From: Ficedula albicollis
Lineage: Eukaryota > Chordata > Aves > Passeriformes > Muscicapidae
Length of the DNA: 64,000 nt
NCBI RefSeq assembly: GCF_000247815.1
Contig: NC_021672.1
Location: forward strand, 70,728,303-70,792,302
Direction of reading: 5' to 3'
Made by a program: the position numbers and the translations under genes. The notes under the pieces were generated by a model that was not told the DNA's origin, searched no databases, and worked only from the letters and a program-made list of their open reading frames with translations. Positions 36,701 to 50,770 of the stretch are shown piece by piece (the stretch's first letter is position 1; each line of letters begins with the position of its first letter).

Positions 36701-38218
36701 TGGTTCAGTGACCCTGAAGTACCGTGGAGGCATTTCCATATTTAGGGGAAATAATTTCTGTGGGTCCGAGACAATTTTTGTCAGTGTAACCTGAAATGAC
36801 ACGTCACAGCAGATCAGATGGTAAAAATGTGAGAATTTGGTTGTGGTGATTTAGGCCATTGATGTTTATAAATAACCCAACTTTGATTCCGAGAAAACAT
36901 TGAGTAGAGGAAATAATTCCATTTAATAGATGATGTGTTTGTTCAGAAGAAGCTCTTTTCTCGCCTGGGAGAAAGGAAATGCTGAAGTAGCAGTATGTGG
37001 AGAGCCAGGTGGAAGCATGTGGGAATTTGTTTGTTAGCTGGAGGAACAACACACAGCTGGGCTGTGAATGAGTAGGGCTTCTCAAATACAAATGGAATTA
37101 ACTCATCTATGGAATTGTAAAGTTATATCTAGTGGGGTTATTGTTTAATTTGAACAAAATTTGTGAACGTTCTCTCACTACTGCTGTTGTAGTCCTACTG
37201 ACTTTATTGGTGTAGGGTATAGGTACAGATGAGGCAAATGTTTTAATGACTGCAGCAGGATTTCTCTTACAGCTCAACCAACATACATTAATCAAACAGA
37301 TGCAGTAGTTTTGATTGCCTGCCTGTAGTGCCTCATTTTCAAGGTTTGGACGTGGTTCTGGCATTCTCCCTTTGTCATTTCTCCAAATCACAGTCAATAA
37401 CTGAAAGCTGAGATCTTTAATTAAAAAGAAAGTGATCTCTGAAAACATTTTGGAAATCCATATTAATTCCCTTCAGATATTTTTTCGTCTCTTACTTGAA
37501 AATAAATCTGAGCATCTACCAATATATAAACACAATGTACCTTTTAGGAAAGAATAATTATTTGCTCTCTCACCTAATACACCTGTGCTGTGTTGTCACA
37601 CAGATCCTATAATCTGAAGTGTAGTTTTGGTTTAACCAAATTACTAACTGCTGAGTATTCTGTTATTGAAATAGAAGAAAAGGCAATTACAGTATCTTAA
37701 ACCAACCACAGAGCTTTGCATTTAAGCTGATTTCAGTTTATGCTGATGCTATAGAGGATGGTTGCATTTTCTTCTCTGCCAGGTCTTTGACAGCACCTGC
37801 CACCCCTGCCTTGCACCAGAATCAGCACTGATGTAGCCACACTATCAACTCAATTGGAGGTCTGGCTGCAGAGAGATTTTGTTTGCTTTTTGCTGGGGCT
37901 GATTTTTAGCCATCAGGTGAAGTTTCAATCCTGTTGTCAGTGCCAACCACCTAAGGAAGGACAAATAGCAAGAATAACTGTTCCCTTTAGTGGCTGTGTG
38001 GTCTTAGGTAAACTGATGATGTAACAGCAACTTTGGTTGGGAAAAGCTGCTCTTAGGCCAGAACACAAATGTAGGGAAAGCACTCGGTCTTAAATACGAC
38101 ATCTGCAAAGAAAAGGGGTTTGGACTCCTTTTATGCACCATCCTGTACAACCAAACTAACCCTTTGTAGATTAAAGGTAGATAACTCTGCTATAAATAAT
38201 ATCTGCTGTCTTTTTGTA

Positions 38219-38326
38219 GAATCGCTGTGCTTGAGCTTGGTGGGAGATCAGCTGGCCCAACCCCTCTGCTCAAGCAAGGCCACTTAGAGCCACATCCAGA
38301 CAGCTTTTTAGCATCTTCAAGGCATT
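38219..38326 (-). mobile_element. Short CR1 LINE fragment
   Basis: The sequence tagaatcgctgtgcttgagc, then ggcccaacccctctgctcaa, then gcaaggccacttagagccac resembles the reverse complement of a CR1 3' end close to its tail. It is about 110 bp and old. Confidence 0.7.
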
Positions 38327-39546
38327 TTACATAAGAATTGTGATAAACATATTCTTAAAGTAGTGCTTAAAACCAAATCTTCTTAATTTCTCTTTTTACA
38401 AATGCTTGAGTAAAATGAAGTACTTGGATTTATGGAAAAGATTAATTTTACACCATCTTTACATTTTAGACCTCACCAATATGTCTCTGCATCAAGCTTG
38501 ATCATAGAACATAATTTATTCTAGTACTTTAGCCTGGTGAAGTCTGGAAGTAGCTGTATTGCAGACCCTGGTTTTTGTAATACAAGTGTAGTCCCCAGAG
38601 ATCAGTGCATCCAACTTATTCACACTCAGACTAAGTTGTAAGCATGCCTGCCTCACTTAAGGGAGATGTGTCACTCAGTGTGCATCTCATTCCTGGTAAT
38701 CAAATCTTTGTGCAATGTTTGCACTTCTCTGTTACTAGCTTGATGCTTTTGTCTTGCAGAGAAGGAAAAATTTACCTAAATATAAAGCAAGGACTTCTTT
38801 GTAGGCAAACTGTGCTTCTCCTGTGTGGTCCCATTATATTAATCCACTGTATTCAGTCATTGAGACAAGATTTATTGTCTTGTACAACAAATTACTGATG
38901 ATGATTTGATATTCCTGTTTGTGAGGTGGTAATTTCTCTTCTGTGCTAAAATCCTCATGCATTAAATTTTATTATGTGACTCTTTTCCCTATGCAGCATT
39001 TATCCAGGTTTCTGTAGCTGTATTTCTTCATTACGTGCTGAAGCCTCTTCTCTAAGTCAGATGGGAAATCTGTGCTAGGTGTAGAGTTAGTGCTGAAGTA
39101 GAGCTGGTGTGAAGACCTTCACAGTTTTGTGGGTGACATGTGAATTCTAATAGCACTGTGTCCCTCTGCTTTGCCAAGGTAGTAATTCTGGGTCTTATTC
39201 TGCAGAATTGCTGTACAGGGCAGGTGAACATTTTGAAGGGTACTGACACAAGTTGCTGGTAGCTGCTGACATTTCCCTGTTTGAAACAGTCACTCTCTCA
39301 AGTTGATGCAAGTGGAAGAGTCACTCAAGCAAGAATCTTCTTAGTGTTAAGCATAGAAGGGACTTGAACTTTCTCTAGTATAGCTCAGTTCCACCTCAAT
39401 TCTGGTTAAAAAGCCCTGGTGTGGGTCTGTTGGCATTGTGGTTTCCTCTTGGTTGGTGGTTCAGGAGGTCGGATGTTGCCCATACCGTTTCCTTTATTTC
39501 TCCAGCGCAGAGGGAGTGCTCTGATTTTATTTATTTGTTCTTTCAG

Positions 39547-39963
39547 CATATGCAGATGACTATCCAGGCTCTCCAAGATGAGCTGAGGATCCAGCGGGAC
39601 CTGAACCAGCTGTTCCAGCAGGACAGCAGCAGCAGAACCAGCGAGCCCTTGGTGGCAGAGCTGACAGAGGAGAACTTCCAGCGGCTGCACGCCGAGCACG
39701 AGCGCCAGGCCAAGGAGCTGTTCCTGCTGCGCAAAACCTTGGAGGAGATGGAGCTGCGGATTGAGACCCAGAAACAGACCTTGAATGCACGGGATGAGTC
39801 CATCAAAAAGCTGCTGGAGATGCTGCAGAGTAAAGGTCTGTCGGCAAAAGCCACTGAGGAAGACCACGAGCGGACACGACGGTTGGCTGAGGCAGAGATG
39901 CACGTGCACCACTTGGAAAGCCTTCTTGAACAGAAGGAGAAAGAAAACAATGTGCTGAGAGAG
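39547..39963 (+). CDS. ERC1: ERC1 internal coding exon A (139 codons, coiled coil)
   Basis: ERC1 (ELKS/CAST1) is a cytoplasmic scaffold of the presynaptic active zone and of cortical secretion platforms. The family binds RIM, liprin-alpha, Bassoon/Piccolo, LL5-beta and RAB6. This exon starts in frame at HMQMTIQALQDE after a pyrimidine-rich acceptor and ends at KENNVLRE before donor gtgagt. It is 417 nt, phase 0 at both ends. The peptide is almost wholly charged heptad coiled coil, with recognisable blocks FQRLHAEHERQAKELFLLRK, TLEEMELRIETQKQTLNAR and KGLSAKATEEDHERTRRLAE. From memory of the family, DSSSRTSEPLVAELTEENFQ and LSAKATEEDHERTRR fit ERC1 and not ERC2. The exon is clearly richer in G+C than its flanks. 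Open frames on the opposite strand here are shadows of the coding constraint. The upstream neighbour exon is outside the window. Confidence 0.97.
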
Positions 39964-42900
39964 GTGAGTGACAAACCCAGCATTCATCTCCAGTCTTAAA
40001 CTGCTCTCTGTCTCCTATCCATTTCACAGTTGTAAGGAAAGAATCTTCCATCTTCTCTATAAGCTTTATAATGTTTTACATTAGATTTGACAGAATTGGT
40101 GCCTATTTTAAAAGTTTTTTATGGCTTCCTTGCATGTACCTTTTGGGGTTTTGTGCTGTGGGCCCCACTTTCCCTGTAGTCTCCACAGGAAGCTCTGGAG
40201 GTGAATTGTCCCAAAGCCTGTAAAATGACTTCTTCTGTTCTATTGTAGTTAGAGAGAAAGTAGCTACCTGTATTGAGGTGAGAGTGATGCCTAGAAAGCT
40301 AAAACCCAAGGCATCATGAGCAGAGAGAGAAATCTTTGCAAGAGTAATGGATGATTGCTCTACAGTTTCCATGGAAACAGTCATCTTGCTGTGAAGGGTA
40401 TTTGATAAAACTATTAGCTGCCCTGGATGCACAGGCAGAAAAAAAATTTCTTAAAGGGACACTGCTGCACACATAGTAACCCCTTCTCACCATCCTTCTG
40501 AAAACAAAAAAACGACTGTTATGTATTGTACCTTAAAAGAGTCCAGTGGCAGGCATTCTTCACTATTGATAGTTTTAAACTAATTATAACAAAATGTAGT
40601 CTGTATGGAATACCAGTATTTTAGTCAAACAAAGGAAAACAGACTAAAGAAAATGAGTTATTGTGTAGCCAGTGGCATGACATTTTTTGATATTATTAAA
40701 TGCATTTTCCTCTTGTCAATCAGCCTCCTAAAGTATTCTAATATTAACTTCTAAAAGGCTTGTAGTTCAGCATGGATTGTGTAGATGCACAGATAAATAT
40801 GTATATACATGGATTCACCAGTGCTAAGATTCTGTGTAAAGATTATTTTACATCTGTCGACTGAAGGCACAAATTGATAGCTGTCCATGTGTATTATGTA
40901 TATGAATCTAATGACCTGCTCTGCACATTGGTGTCTGTGTCATGGTTCAGCATTTTTTGAAAAACTCTCTGTGTGCACAAGGTTTAAGGCCCCTCTCTAA
41001 GAAGTCAGGAAAGCAAGGCCTGGAAGAGTTTTCTGAGATGAGTGTATGCAGCACATAAGTATGTCTTAATACCTCTTATTCATATGTTTTCCAGGGCCTG
41101 ACCCATAGTGCCTGTGCTCTTGCAAGCATTTATATAAGAAAACTGGAGCCCATTGCATTTCTGAGCCAGGATTTAGGCCAGATTTATTTTTTTAGAGCAG
41201 TAATCTCTTGAGTGTCTCGTGTGAAGATAATATGATTCCAGAGTTTCTGCACTACAGTTTTTCCTTTATTTAGCAACCAATGATATTTCTGTTCCAATTC
41301 TTGTAACTATTTCAGGAAGAGCCTCAAATGGCTTCCATTTGTTTCTGCTTTAAGTCCAGCAACATAAATGAAAAGCTGGCAGGAGCTGTGCAATTTTTTA
41401 GGAATGTGGTTGCATTCGTTCCTGCTGCTGATGAGTAGATGTTGCAAGATAAGAACTCTTGTTTCATTCATGCTTATTTGGAAATCATCAGTCATTTAAA
41501 TCCTAGTCTTGATGGTAAAAAAGACTTTCTAGAGGAGGTAGAGATTACCTACTTGTTTGTACCCATGTGTTGTCCTTGAGCTCTGAGGAAAGCTGAGCTA
41601 AGTGATTTACCTGCATCAAACTCAAGTGTCATGCCTGGGGCTCTGGCAGGCTGGAGAGAATCAGAGGAACTTGCAGGTGACTGCCTGAGCACCCAGATGC
41701 TCTGCAGGATGTGGCTCACAGCTGTTGTCCATGTTTCACACTTGGAAATTGTCTCTCTTAGGTTGCCACCTGTTAAGTGTCTGCATCACCCTCCTCAGCT
41801 GACCTTCTCTTATGTTCATCTGTATTTCCATAGCTGTAGGTTATTTTAGCCCTTTGCTACCCCAGATACTAATGGTGGAATTTTTGAGCTGCCTTGAGGA
41901 AATGCATCTACTTTGTTGATGGTTTTATATCTAGTGTTCCCAGTATCTGGAAAGGCATGCTAAACTCTTCTCTTCCTTCATTGCTGTTACAGGAAGCATT
42001 AGTATCTCAAAGGGCTTTGCAAAAGCTTGGGAGGTCAGTTTATATTTCATGTCCTAAAACATTAAAAAAATTTAACAGCAGTCTTGAACATCTTAGCAAA
42101 GTAAGTTCTGAGATGTCAGAATCCACTAGTACCGTTTCTGACTCTGCAAGGGTGTTATATTTATGGTAGAGTACTTGCTGGAAATAATACTGAAGCAAAA
42201 AGATATCCCTCAGTTTTCCAGCTTGGAAACCTACATGTAATTCAAAGCGTGATGTTGAGGCTCAAGGTCATCAGACAGTTTTTCAGGCAGACAGTGCAGT
42301 TACAGTGGCCAGCAGTATGACCTTGAAAATTAAACGTGAATTAATTTATTTCTTAAGCTTTTGTTACTGCTGTTATTGTACTAAAGATTGCACGAATTTC
42401 CTAAGGAAAATAAATTCTAAGAGAGATCAGAATAGTGGTTCTGATAAGATTATAACTGTGCCACTCGCTGTTTTAGGCTGTTATATCCATTCCAAGTTAT
42501 CCCTTTCTCTAGGCTGAGAAATCCAGCTGCTTAATTGTTCCTCATATAAAAGACATCACATATTTTTGATCATATCCCAGGGCACTATCTGTGCAGATTA
42601 TGTAATGGATTCTCCTGCAGCTGCTGAGAGGTATCTCCATAGGCAATTAGACTCTCTTGGGTTTTTCCCAATTGTCCTGACTTCTGAGAATCTCAAGAAA
42701 TTATTTATAGAAGTCTATGGGAAAGTTACTATATCCAGCATAGGATGTATTCAGCAATTGATACAGAAGACGTTCTCTCATTAAAAGAAATAATTGAAAC
42801 TTAAATGTCTCACTGAACATCAGAATGCCCTGACTTCAGCAGATAACAGTGTGGGTGCATCACATTCCTCTACCCTGGAAAACAAGCTTAAGCTTCAGAG

Positions 42901-45900
42901 CTTACCAAAAGATGGCTGCTATTTTGAATACTCCTTCTTCAGTCTTAGTGACAATTATTGTTGGTGGTATTCTAGACTTAACTTTCAAAAACAAAATTAT
43001 TTTCATACCAGGAAGACATACTTGATGAAATCCAGCAGCTGGACTACAGCTTCCAGGATAGCTCCCAAGTTGAATTAGCTGCTGCCTCTTTGTTCCAGAC
43101 TTGGCTATTGCAGAATTATCAGTGATGCTCCATAGCTCCAAAGATAACCAAGCTTGCTTGCTGTGTTGTTTTTGACAGCCTCCCTGCACCTCAGCCCCTG
43201 AAGTGCTAGATGCACTGATTAGAAATGGATTTTTCTTAGATAAACAGATGAATAGCCCAAATATCAGTGCAACTTGTGGCAGAATATGTGACTGCATCCA
43301 TAGCTGGTGTTCCAAACACTTGGAGTGCTATGGACAGACTGAGATCTGTAAGGACAGTCCAACAGGGACTGTAAGTATGGATAGCTGACCACAGCCATTT
43401 ATTTGGAAACAGAAAGAAGGTTGTTATCCTGAAGGTTTTTATCTTCAGAAGGCAGTTCTAGAGTCAAGGCTTGCATGTTACAGTAGCGTGGAATGAGGGA
43501 AAAACTGACAGGAGCTTTATACTTTGTGTCCAGAAAATGTTAGACAGTAAATTACAGTTTTGACTTTAATTTTTATTTATGTTTTCATTCAAACAAGATG
43601 GATTTCTATTCCAGCTGGGTACAAAACTGAATGAAGGAGTTAGGGGTGGAGTGCTTAACAAATAAAGGGAGGTTTTGGAGCTGGCCCTAAATGTGTGGGA
43701 GCACTCCTTCCTGTGCCCCCCATGGGCCAAAGCAGCAGGCAGGCACTCCAGGCTATCACACTTAGCCTTAGATTAGCAAAACTTGATCCTGTGCTGCCAA
43801 AGAGCAGCAGCAAGGAGCTCAGTGAGAAGGGAGGGATGTGGCACCTAAGTGAGAGCCCTGCTGAGCTCTGCCCAGTGCTGAGAGCCTGATTCCCTTGTCT
43901 GGCCGGATTTTAATGAGCTCTGACAAGTTTTGCAACCAAATTATTTTTCCATGGGTGTGTTAAAATTCTTACCCTTTTCTGCTCCACGCTCAGAGGAGGA
44001 TTTAGACGTTTTAATTGGAGCAATTAGAGTTAACTCAAAGAACACTTTTGTCCCATGCCAAGATTGTGCAACATAAATAAGATACTTCAAGAGAGAAGTT
44101 TTGTTTTGCAGGGGTAGATAGAGTCAGTAACTGGAACTCTTACTACCATCATACTAGGGGTTGTCTTTCTGATGAGGTTTCTGCTTTTTTATTGCTGCTT
44201 CATGCTTTTGACCTTTTAGAAGCAAATGGCAAAGGGAGAAGCGATTTAAATCATGATAATTTAAATAATTATGTCTTCATTAGAATTGCTTGTTTGGTCT
44301 GCAGGTAGTTTTAAAACATTCAGAAGTGTTTGAGGTCAAAATTTGAGAAAACAGGCTATTGCAACTTGAAAGCATGCATAATGCTTTTTATGCATTTAAA
44401 TTTTTTAAAGTACCATTTTAGTTGGAATATTCTATATGTCACCTTAGGTAAGAATGACAGTTAAAAATGTTCAAACACATATGAAATTATTTTCACCTTT
44501 CCTCAGTGCCGAGGTTGGTAGCTTCATAATTCTTCAAAAATTGAAAAGTTAAGTTGGAAAATAATGTATTTGTTTTCTGTTTTTCCAGACGACAGTAAAA
44601 TCTGAAACATCTTATTCTAGCATGGCCAATTTCTGATTTTTATACACTAGTTAAATAATGTGTGGGTATTGAGTAAATGGAAAAAAGCAGAACTCCAGTC
44701 ACCTGCCAGGATGGTTTTTCTGTATTGTAATTATGGTCTGGTCTCACCAAAGTGAAATAATTAATAAAATTTCAGTAGGTTTCTTCATATGCTTTTTCTA
44801 GCATGGGGCGGGGAGGGGTAAATTATTCTTGTGCTTATTTCAAAACAATTTTTTTCAACATGAATGGGCTGGATTTCAACATACAGGAAAATTTCTTACT
44901 ATTTTATTTTACTTCCATACCCTTCAGATAGGATTTTTAAAACCATGTGAAACAATGCATAAATCTGTCTGGGGATTAGGGGTTTAAAATGCTGAAACTT
45001 CAATGTCTTTTTGATGTTTTGTTACATTAGAAGATCTTCTTTGTCAATACATGTGACCTGATTTGCTTTGTTTACAAATTACATCTTAGGTGTGCTTTCC
45101 TTGGAGATGGTCACATTATCCTGCACTTTTGTTCAGCCGAAGTGAGATTTGTGGAATTTTGTTTCAACAAATGTGAAACTTTGTAGTGGAAGGAAGAAAA
45201 CCTAAAAATATCATGGACAAGCTGGATGCTAATTTAAGTACAAAATGAGTGCTTTTGCACCTTAAATAAGAGGAAAGAGAAAAAAATTAATAATAGCACA
45301 TATGTAAATGAAGTTCTAGAAGATTGAGATTTTAATTTTTAATTGACTTTTCGTCAGCTTTTGAATTCATACAATGACTTGCTGCTTACAACTAATTGGA
45401 TGGTTTGAATTAGTTCTCATCTTACCTTGCTTTTACTCTAATGCCAAAGTTTTGGGGGATTTTGCTTTTGCTTCCTGCTGAGTGAAATACTGAGATGATC
45501 AGGGATCTGTGCTTTAATTTTCACTTTAGGTGATGCCTTTGTTAACAAACTGAAGCGTCCTAATATCTGAGGTTTTAATTGGATTTAGAAATAATCATTT
45601 CAGTGGATTAATACAATTGCAAAACACGGATGAGTTTCTTTAGCCAAGGGTAACTGAGCTTCAAAGCAACTGGCACCCTCCATTATCAGTGTATGGGCAT
45701 TGCCAACTCATCTTTCAAAGTTATCCTCTTTATGAATAGTCACTTTGGGTTTTTTTAGGGAATTATGTTGATTGGCTTTGCAAATGCAGGAAATGACAAG
45801 TGGAAAAATGCAGAAATAATTTCCGAAGGAACTACCATGATTACTGCTTCCAGACTTGTATAACTATATAATTTTAGTAGCAAAAACTCTAATAGCAATG

Positions 45901-46149
45901 AAATAAATTTTCATATGTTCTTTTTTCTGTTAGGTTTTACATCTTGCTGAAACAGAAACTAAAGTTACTGGTATGGAGTACTTTTTGAAAAAAAAATATA
46001 AAAAAATCCTGAAACTAAACAATTGTGATACTATCCAGTCACCTTTCTGGCACCAGGTAGTAAAGATATTTATATAAATGAGTCATGCAGATTAAAGGGC
46101 TCTCCCACAGGTTATTTCATGCAGCCTTCTGCTCAAACCAGCAATTTCA

Positions 46150-46720
46150 AGCGGCGGGGATTCCACAGCCTCCCTGGGCACCTGCTCCAGCATTTGGTTG
46201 TTTTCCTGGTAAAATCTTTTCCATATTAGCAGGTCTGAATTTTCAATGCTGCAATTTATGCCTGTTGCCTATCATCCTTCTGTTCTGGAAAGACTTTTGT
46301 TTCCATCATCTCTACAGCTTCCAGTTAATTCTAGAAGGCATCAGGTTTCTCCCCAAGCCTTTTCTTTTCAGCTGAACAAAGACTTTTCTCTCACTCTCTC
46401 CCCTTACATCATGTGTCTGTCAGACTCTGCTCAGATTTTCTGTGCCTTTCTTGTGCTGGGAGCCCAAAATTGGGCACGGTGCTCCAGCAGTGGTCTGACA
46501 AGGGCTGCACACAGGGAACAGCTGCTTCCCACCTCCTCTTGCTCATACAGCCCAGGATGAGTTGGGCTGGCTTGGGGGATTTTCCACACCAAGGGCACAC
46601 AGCTTGATCCAATTCTTGTCTCCCCCAAATTCCACATATCTGCTGCTGGGAGTGCTCACAGTCTGTGGCTCACAAATTTGCCTCCAGGGATGTTTGGAGG
46701 CCTTGGGACATGGAACACCC
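46150..46720 (-). mobile_element. CR1 LINE fragment, old
   Basis: Blocks such as gggattccacagcctccctg, gggagcccaaaattgggcac, ggtgctccagcagtggtctg and catacagcccaggatg follow the reverse complement of a CR1 3' region with gaps. The overlapping open frames on both strands (about 65-105 codons) are decayed element sequence. Confidence 0.8.
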
Positions 46721-48480
46721 ATTGCTTCCCACTTAGCCATGCAGCCAGGTAGAAGAAAATCAGGTTTAGTGAGGTATGATTTGTCCTTCTACACAACTAA
46801 AGATGTATTTTATCTTCTATAGCTACTAATTTATTTTTTTTTAATTAACAGTGATCATTAATACTGAGCTGTTGGATGCTCCTGGAATTTTCCTTTGGAT
46901 GTAACATTTACATTTCTTGTAATTAATTAGAGCTAGGTAGCTAAAATCTAGCTAGGCAGAACAGCCATCTGAAAGACTAAGTACAAAAAGATACAGCATT
47001 CATTTAGTAAGGCCTGGAGGATAAGGTTGGAGAAGAAAACCGGTTTTTAGTCAAAACTGTCCAGTCCAATGAATGATGCAAAGATCCAGCACAGGACATC
47101 ATAGCTGATTACTCAAAGATATGGATAGTACAGTTAGGATTTAAAAAAGCCAGAATCATGATGGTGCTTTTAATTACACTTAATGTTTTTTAGCCATTAA
47201 AAAAAAAAAAGAATGTATGAAATGGCATGTTTTTGTTCCTCTTTATGTGGATGTGCTGCCTGATAATGCAGGTTTGGCAGGAGATGGAATGCACGTCCTT
47301 TATTGCTTTGGAAATTGCTTGTGTTGTGGCTACTGAGAGATAAGTTGCTGTATTTTTAAGCATATAGCCTACCCCACTGTAAAAACATCATTGCTTGAAA
47401 GTGCACCTTCACATTTGTTCTAAATTCCGTGCAAAATCAGACACAGGAGCAGCTGAGGGAATAACAATGCATGATATGGCCAGGTTATAAAGGAAGAAAA
47501 GGTTTGACTAAATCCAACCCTCATTGTTATGCACAGGTGTATAATTTACAGTGAAAATACTGCTCAGTGTTGAGGGCTCCTTCAATTCTGATCTATATTC
47601 TCTAATTTTGAATTATTTTCAAAAAGGCCCGATGGACTTTGTAACTATTTATGATGTGTTTAAATCATTTTATCACAGCTATTCTTTACATATTCAGTGT
47701 TCTCAGTGTGTTTGATCAGCTGTTCCATGTAATTATGCTGACCAGAAAATTAGAGTATTGTTCCTCCTAGAGGCACTGTGCTGCCTGCAGAACTACTTGG
47801 CAGATTTTTCTGTGGTAGATTTTCTTGAAAAGGAAGATAGATATTCTTAATTAAAAACTAAGGTGCAATATAAACCCCAACTCTGGAGAAGGTGCCCACC
47901 TTGTTTAGAACTTCTGACTATTTCTAACCTTCAGTTTCTAGTTATTGAAAGATTTTTTTTGGGTCAGAGCATCTCATTTTGGAATTTTGTTGCCTGTGAA
48001 TATACTTTAGAGTTGGAATCAATTTGCACCATAATTTTGTTCTCCTTTTTGCTATCACTTTTAAATGTAGGAGTCATTGAACATATGAAAGCAATAAATA
48101 TAAAAGAGATTTATAAGAGCCATTCCTTGTTATAATAATTTAATTTGCACTCAAGGTGCAAAGATGCTAAATTTTACTAACCTGTTAGGAAACAACAGCA
48201 GTTATATGAGAAAGTTCTTAATGTGTGCAAGTCAAGGAAGAAGTATTACTTTATCAGAATGGATAGCTTGCAAGGAATGAAGGACTGGGTTTCTGCTTTT
48301 CTGATTCTGATATTTGTGTGTGGCCCTATGTTTTGAACTATTGCACAAAATCCTGTTTTACAGGTTCACATCTTTATTTTCTGTGGGATGTGTGTCCACA
48401 ACAGAATCTGAGTACATCAGAGATCTGATATATTAGTATTTTTCCTTTCTGCCACTGAAAGACATGGATGCAGCCTGTAT

Positions 48481-48612
48481 TTCATAATTAAGAAGGGGAT
48501 CTGTGCACTGCTTTCCTTCAGCAGCCACTCTTCAGTTGTGTTCCAGTTCATAATTAAGAAGGGGATCTGTGCACTGCTTTCCTTCAGCAGCCACTCTTCA
48601 GTTTTGTTCCAG
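48481..48612. repeat. 66-bp direct tandem duplication
   Basis: The unit starting ttcataattaagaaggggat occurs at 48481 and 48547 with one difference (cagttgtgttcc against cagttttgttcc). Confidence 0.95.
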
Positions 48613-50023
48613 AGAACCTCAGTCTGCCTGTAGTGTTTTTTCAGGCTCTTCAGGATCACAGGCATGTTGCCAAAATTAAGCCCTTCCTGTGCAGTCAGGA
48701 GCTGGGAGGTGTTATTTTTCAGCAGGTTAAGTCATCCAAATCACAGTGGAATTACTTCAGGCAATAGAAGTAGGACATTGCCTTTGCAGAGGTGCAGAGC
48801 ATCACTTCAGACAGAGGAGATACAGGCATTTCTCAAGGAGGAGGTTGGGAGAATTTTCTCTTTGGGAAAACACTGAGCAATGGTGGAAGCAGACACTGTT
48901 GTGTCAGCATCCCTTTACAGACACTCAGTCCTCCTGCTGCCTGTTGCACCTATCCCATTTCCATACAGTGCTGATTCTACATTCTCAGGTCAGAAACAGT
49001 CTCTGCACACATGGAAATTACCCAACTACTAAAATAAAAAGAATTCAGTGTCCAAAATAGATTTATGGCATGTTAATTTTTGACCTTCTTTTCCTTTGTT
49101 TTCTCAGTTGCTAAAAGCTCACAAGGGTTTGTTTTAATTTCTTTGAGTAAATCCATTTTGGGAATGTAGGTACAGGTAAGTAGAATAATAATGGTATTGC
49201 TCCACTTTGGTCTGTGTGGTGCCTGTAGTATTTGTGCTGAGGCTCTCAAGTTTTCTGTTGACTCTAGGAGAAACAAGTATATTTAGAGGGGTTTTCAGGT
49301 TTATTTTTTCAGGAGAGTTTTTTTTTTATTTCAGAGAATACCACTGTACACTGCAAACACACTTGTAAATATAGCTTCTCAGAAAATATGCAGATACAAT
49401 ATTTTAAACCAGAGAAACCTTTATTGGATTTTCTTGTTATTACTATTCACAGGCATCAACTTATGCAAATGGTTTTATGCCAGACTTCTGCAAGATTCTT
49501 GTGGCCCTTGTCATGCCACAACACATTTCAGTGTTGCTCACTTGAGACCTGTGTAAGAACTTCACAATCTTACAAGTAGTGTTTTCAGTAATTTTGAAAA
49601 GCACTGTGCAACTCTCCCTCCTTCATTCAAATAATTATTTGTGTGGAGCTAGTTGCATGGATGACTGCCATACAAGATTTTAACTCTTCACCATGTCTAT
49701 TGAAAATACAAATTTGTGGATGGTTCTTGGGATTTGTCTTTCAAGTGTTTGAGGGCTGTGGATGGGCAGACTGTGTGTAAGGGCACGTAACAAAATCCAT
49801 TTTTACTTTAACTGGCATCACAATTTGTGCTCTATGGACACCAAAGCATTTTTCTGGCATATAAGATTAACATTCTAACAGAATTCACATTTCTGCAGCT
49901 AACATTGGACTATGCTGTGAGGACAATACTGTTTGAAGACAAAGAGTGAAAGTGTATTAAATGTTCCTATATTGTTTCTCCTTTTTACACTTGTTGGCTT
50001 GAAAACCCAGCTTTATATGATAG

Positions 50024-50168
50024 AACAAGTTGTTTCAGCTTTCTGTAATTTCATCCCTTAGCAAGCAGTCTGAAGCATGATATATCTGTCAATTTAAACA
50101 AGTTGTTTCAGCTTTCTGTAATTTCATCTGTTAGCAAGCAGTCTGAAGCATGATATTTCTGTCAATTT
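50024..50168. repeat. 73-bp direct tandem duplication
   Basis: The unit starting aacaagttgtttcagctttc occurs at 50024 and 50097 with a few differences (catccctta against catctgtta). It lies about 600 bases upstream of exon B. Confidence 0.94.
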
Positions 50169-50770
50169 GCATCAACAGAAATATCACATGGACTTTGTAT
50201 CCTCCTGTCTGCATCCCCTGAGCCTCTAGAGCAATGTGGTGTACAGTCATGTATATTCAGCTGTGCTGAAGACCAAGAGCCTTGAGAAAGATTTTCATCC
50301 TGTCTATTTAAATGTTGCCACTCTGGGATAAATAATGCTGGAAAAAGAGAGTTAACAATAGCTGCACCTTGTAACTTGTTGAAACCTCAGTGTTGCTGTT
50401 TTCAGTAAGCCTCTGGTCAAGTGCATTATGTGCATGTGTTCCATGAGAAGCTGTCAAGGATTCAGGTTAATTTAGCAGGCAGATGATAGAGCTTTGTAGC
50501 TGACCATCTGTCATTTCAAGTTTATTTTGAGTAAGAGAGTAGTCAAAGGTGCAGTTTGTGCTGTGTCTTTTTAACTGAGGCAGGGATTCTGTTGAGTGAG
50601 CTTTTGGCAATCCTTTCTGTGATATGAGGAGTGATGAAATGTGTGAGCTGGCAACATCAGAAAGCAGCGTTGAGTTATGCTCTGTATTAGAAAGAGAAGC
50701 TTCTAGTAATTATGTTTGTATTGGGGCAGTGCCATTAGTGTAACTCTTGCTTTCATTTCTGCTGGTACAG

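Larger units (their letters stand above)
1..39546 (+). other. ERC1: Long upstream ERC1 intron (3' part, no coding exon seen)
   Basis: This stretch ends at the splice acceptor of the first recognised ERC1 exon (ttatttgttctttcag, 39531-39546). I see no exon of ERC1 or any other known protein in it. The open frames present are short and lie in LTRs, CR1 fragments, simple repeats or their duplicated copies. The first ERC1 coding exon, which holds the start codon and should end near residue 220 in EENQ, is absent, so it should lie upstream of the window. Known contents are listed separately: the large tandem duplication, LTRs, CR1 fragments, microsatellite, nested duplication and gap. The stretches 10870-13900, 15410-16570, 18030-19680, 19903-21007, 25656-26390 and 27180-39546 are AT-rich sequence in which I recognise nothing beyond the small repeats listed. 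Confidence 0.8.
39964..50770 (+). other. ERC1: ERC1 intron between exons A and B (10.8 kb)
   Basis: The intron starts with gtgagtg and ends with gctggtacag. It is AT-rich. It holds an old CR1 fragment near 46150-46720 and two small direct tandem duplications at 48481-48612 and 50024-50168. I see no further exon in frame with the coiled coil. The junction LRE|EIHRRFENTP joins A to B without loss, so no constitutive exon is expected here. The rest (39964-46140, 46730-48480, 48613-50023) shows nothing I can name. Confidence 0.85.

Noticed and set aside
39406..40051. Minus-strand open frames of 76-193 codons opposite exon A
   Set aside because: They mirror the ERC1 coding exon, whose identity and splice sites are clear.
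44805..44818. G-rich ggggcggggagggg as a G-quadruplex candidate
   Set aside because: Only three G runs are present, one fewer than the simple motif needs.
46085..46822. Six overlapping open frames of 64-104 codons
   Set aside because: They are decayed CR1 sequence; no start context, splice sites or known domain.
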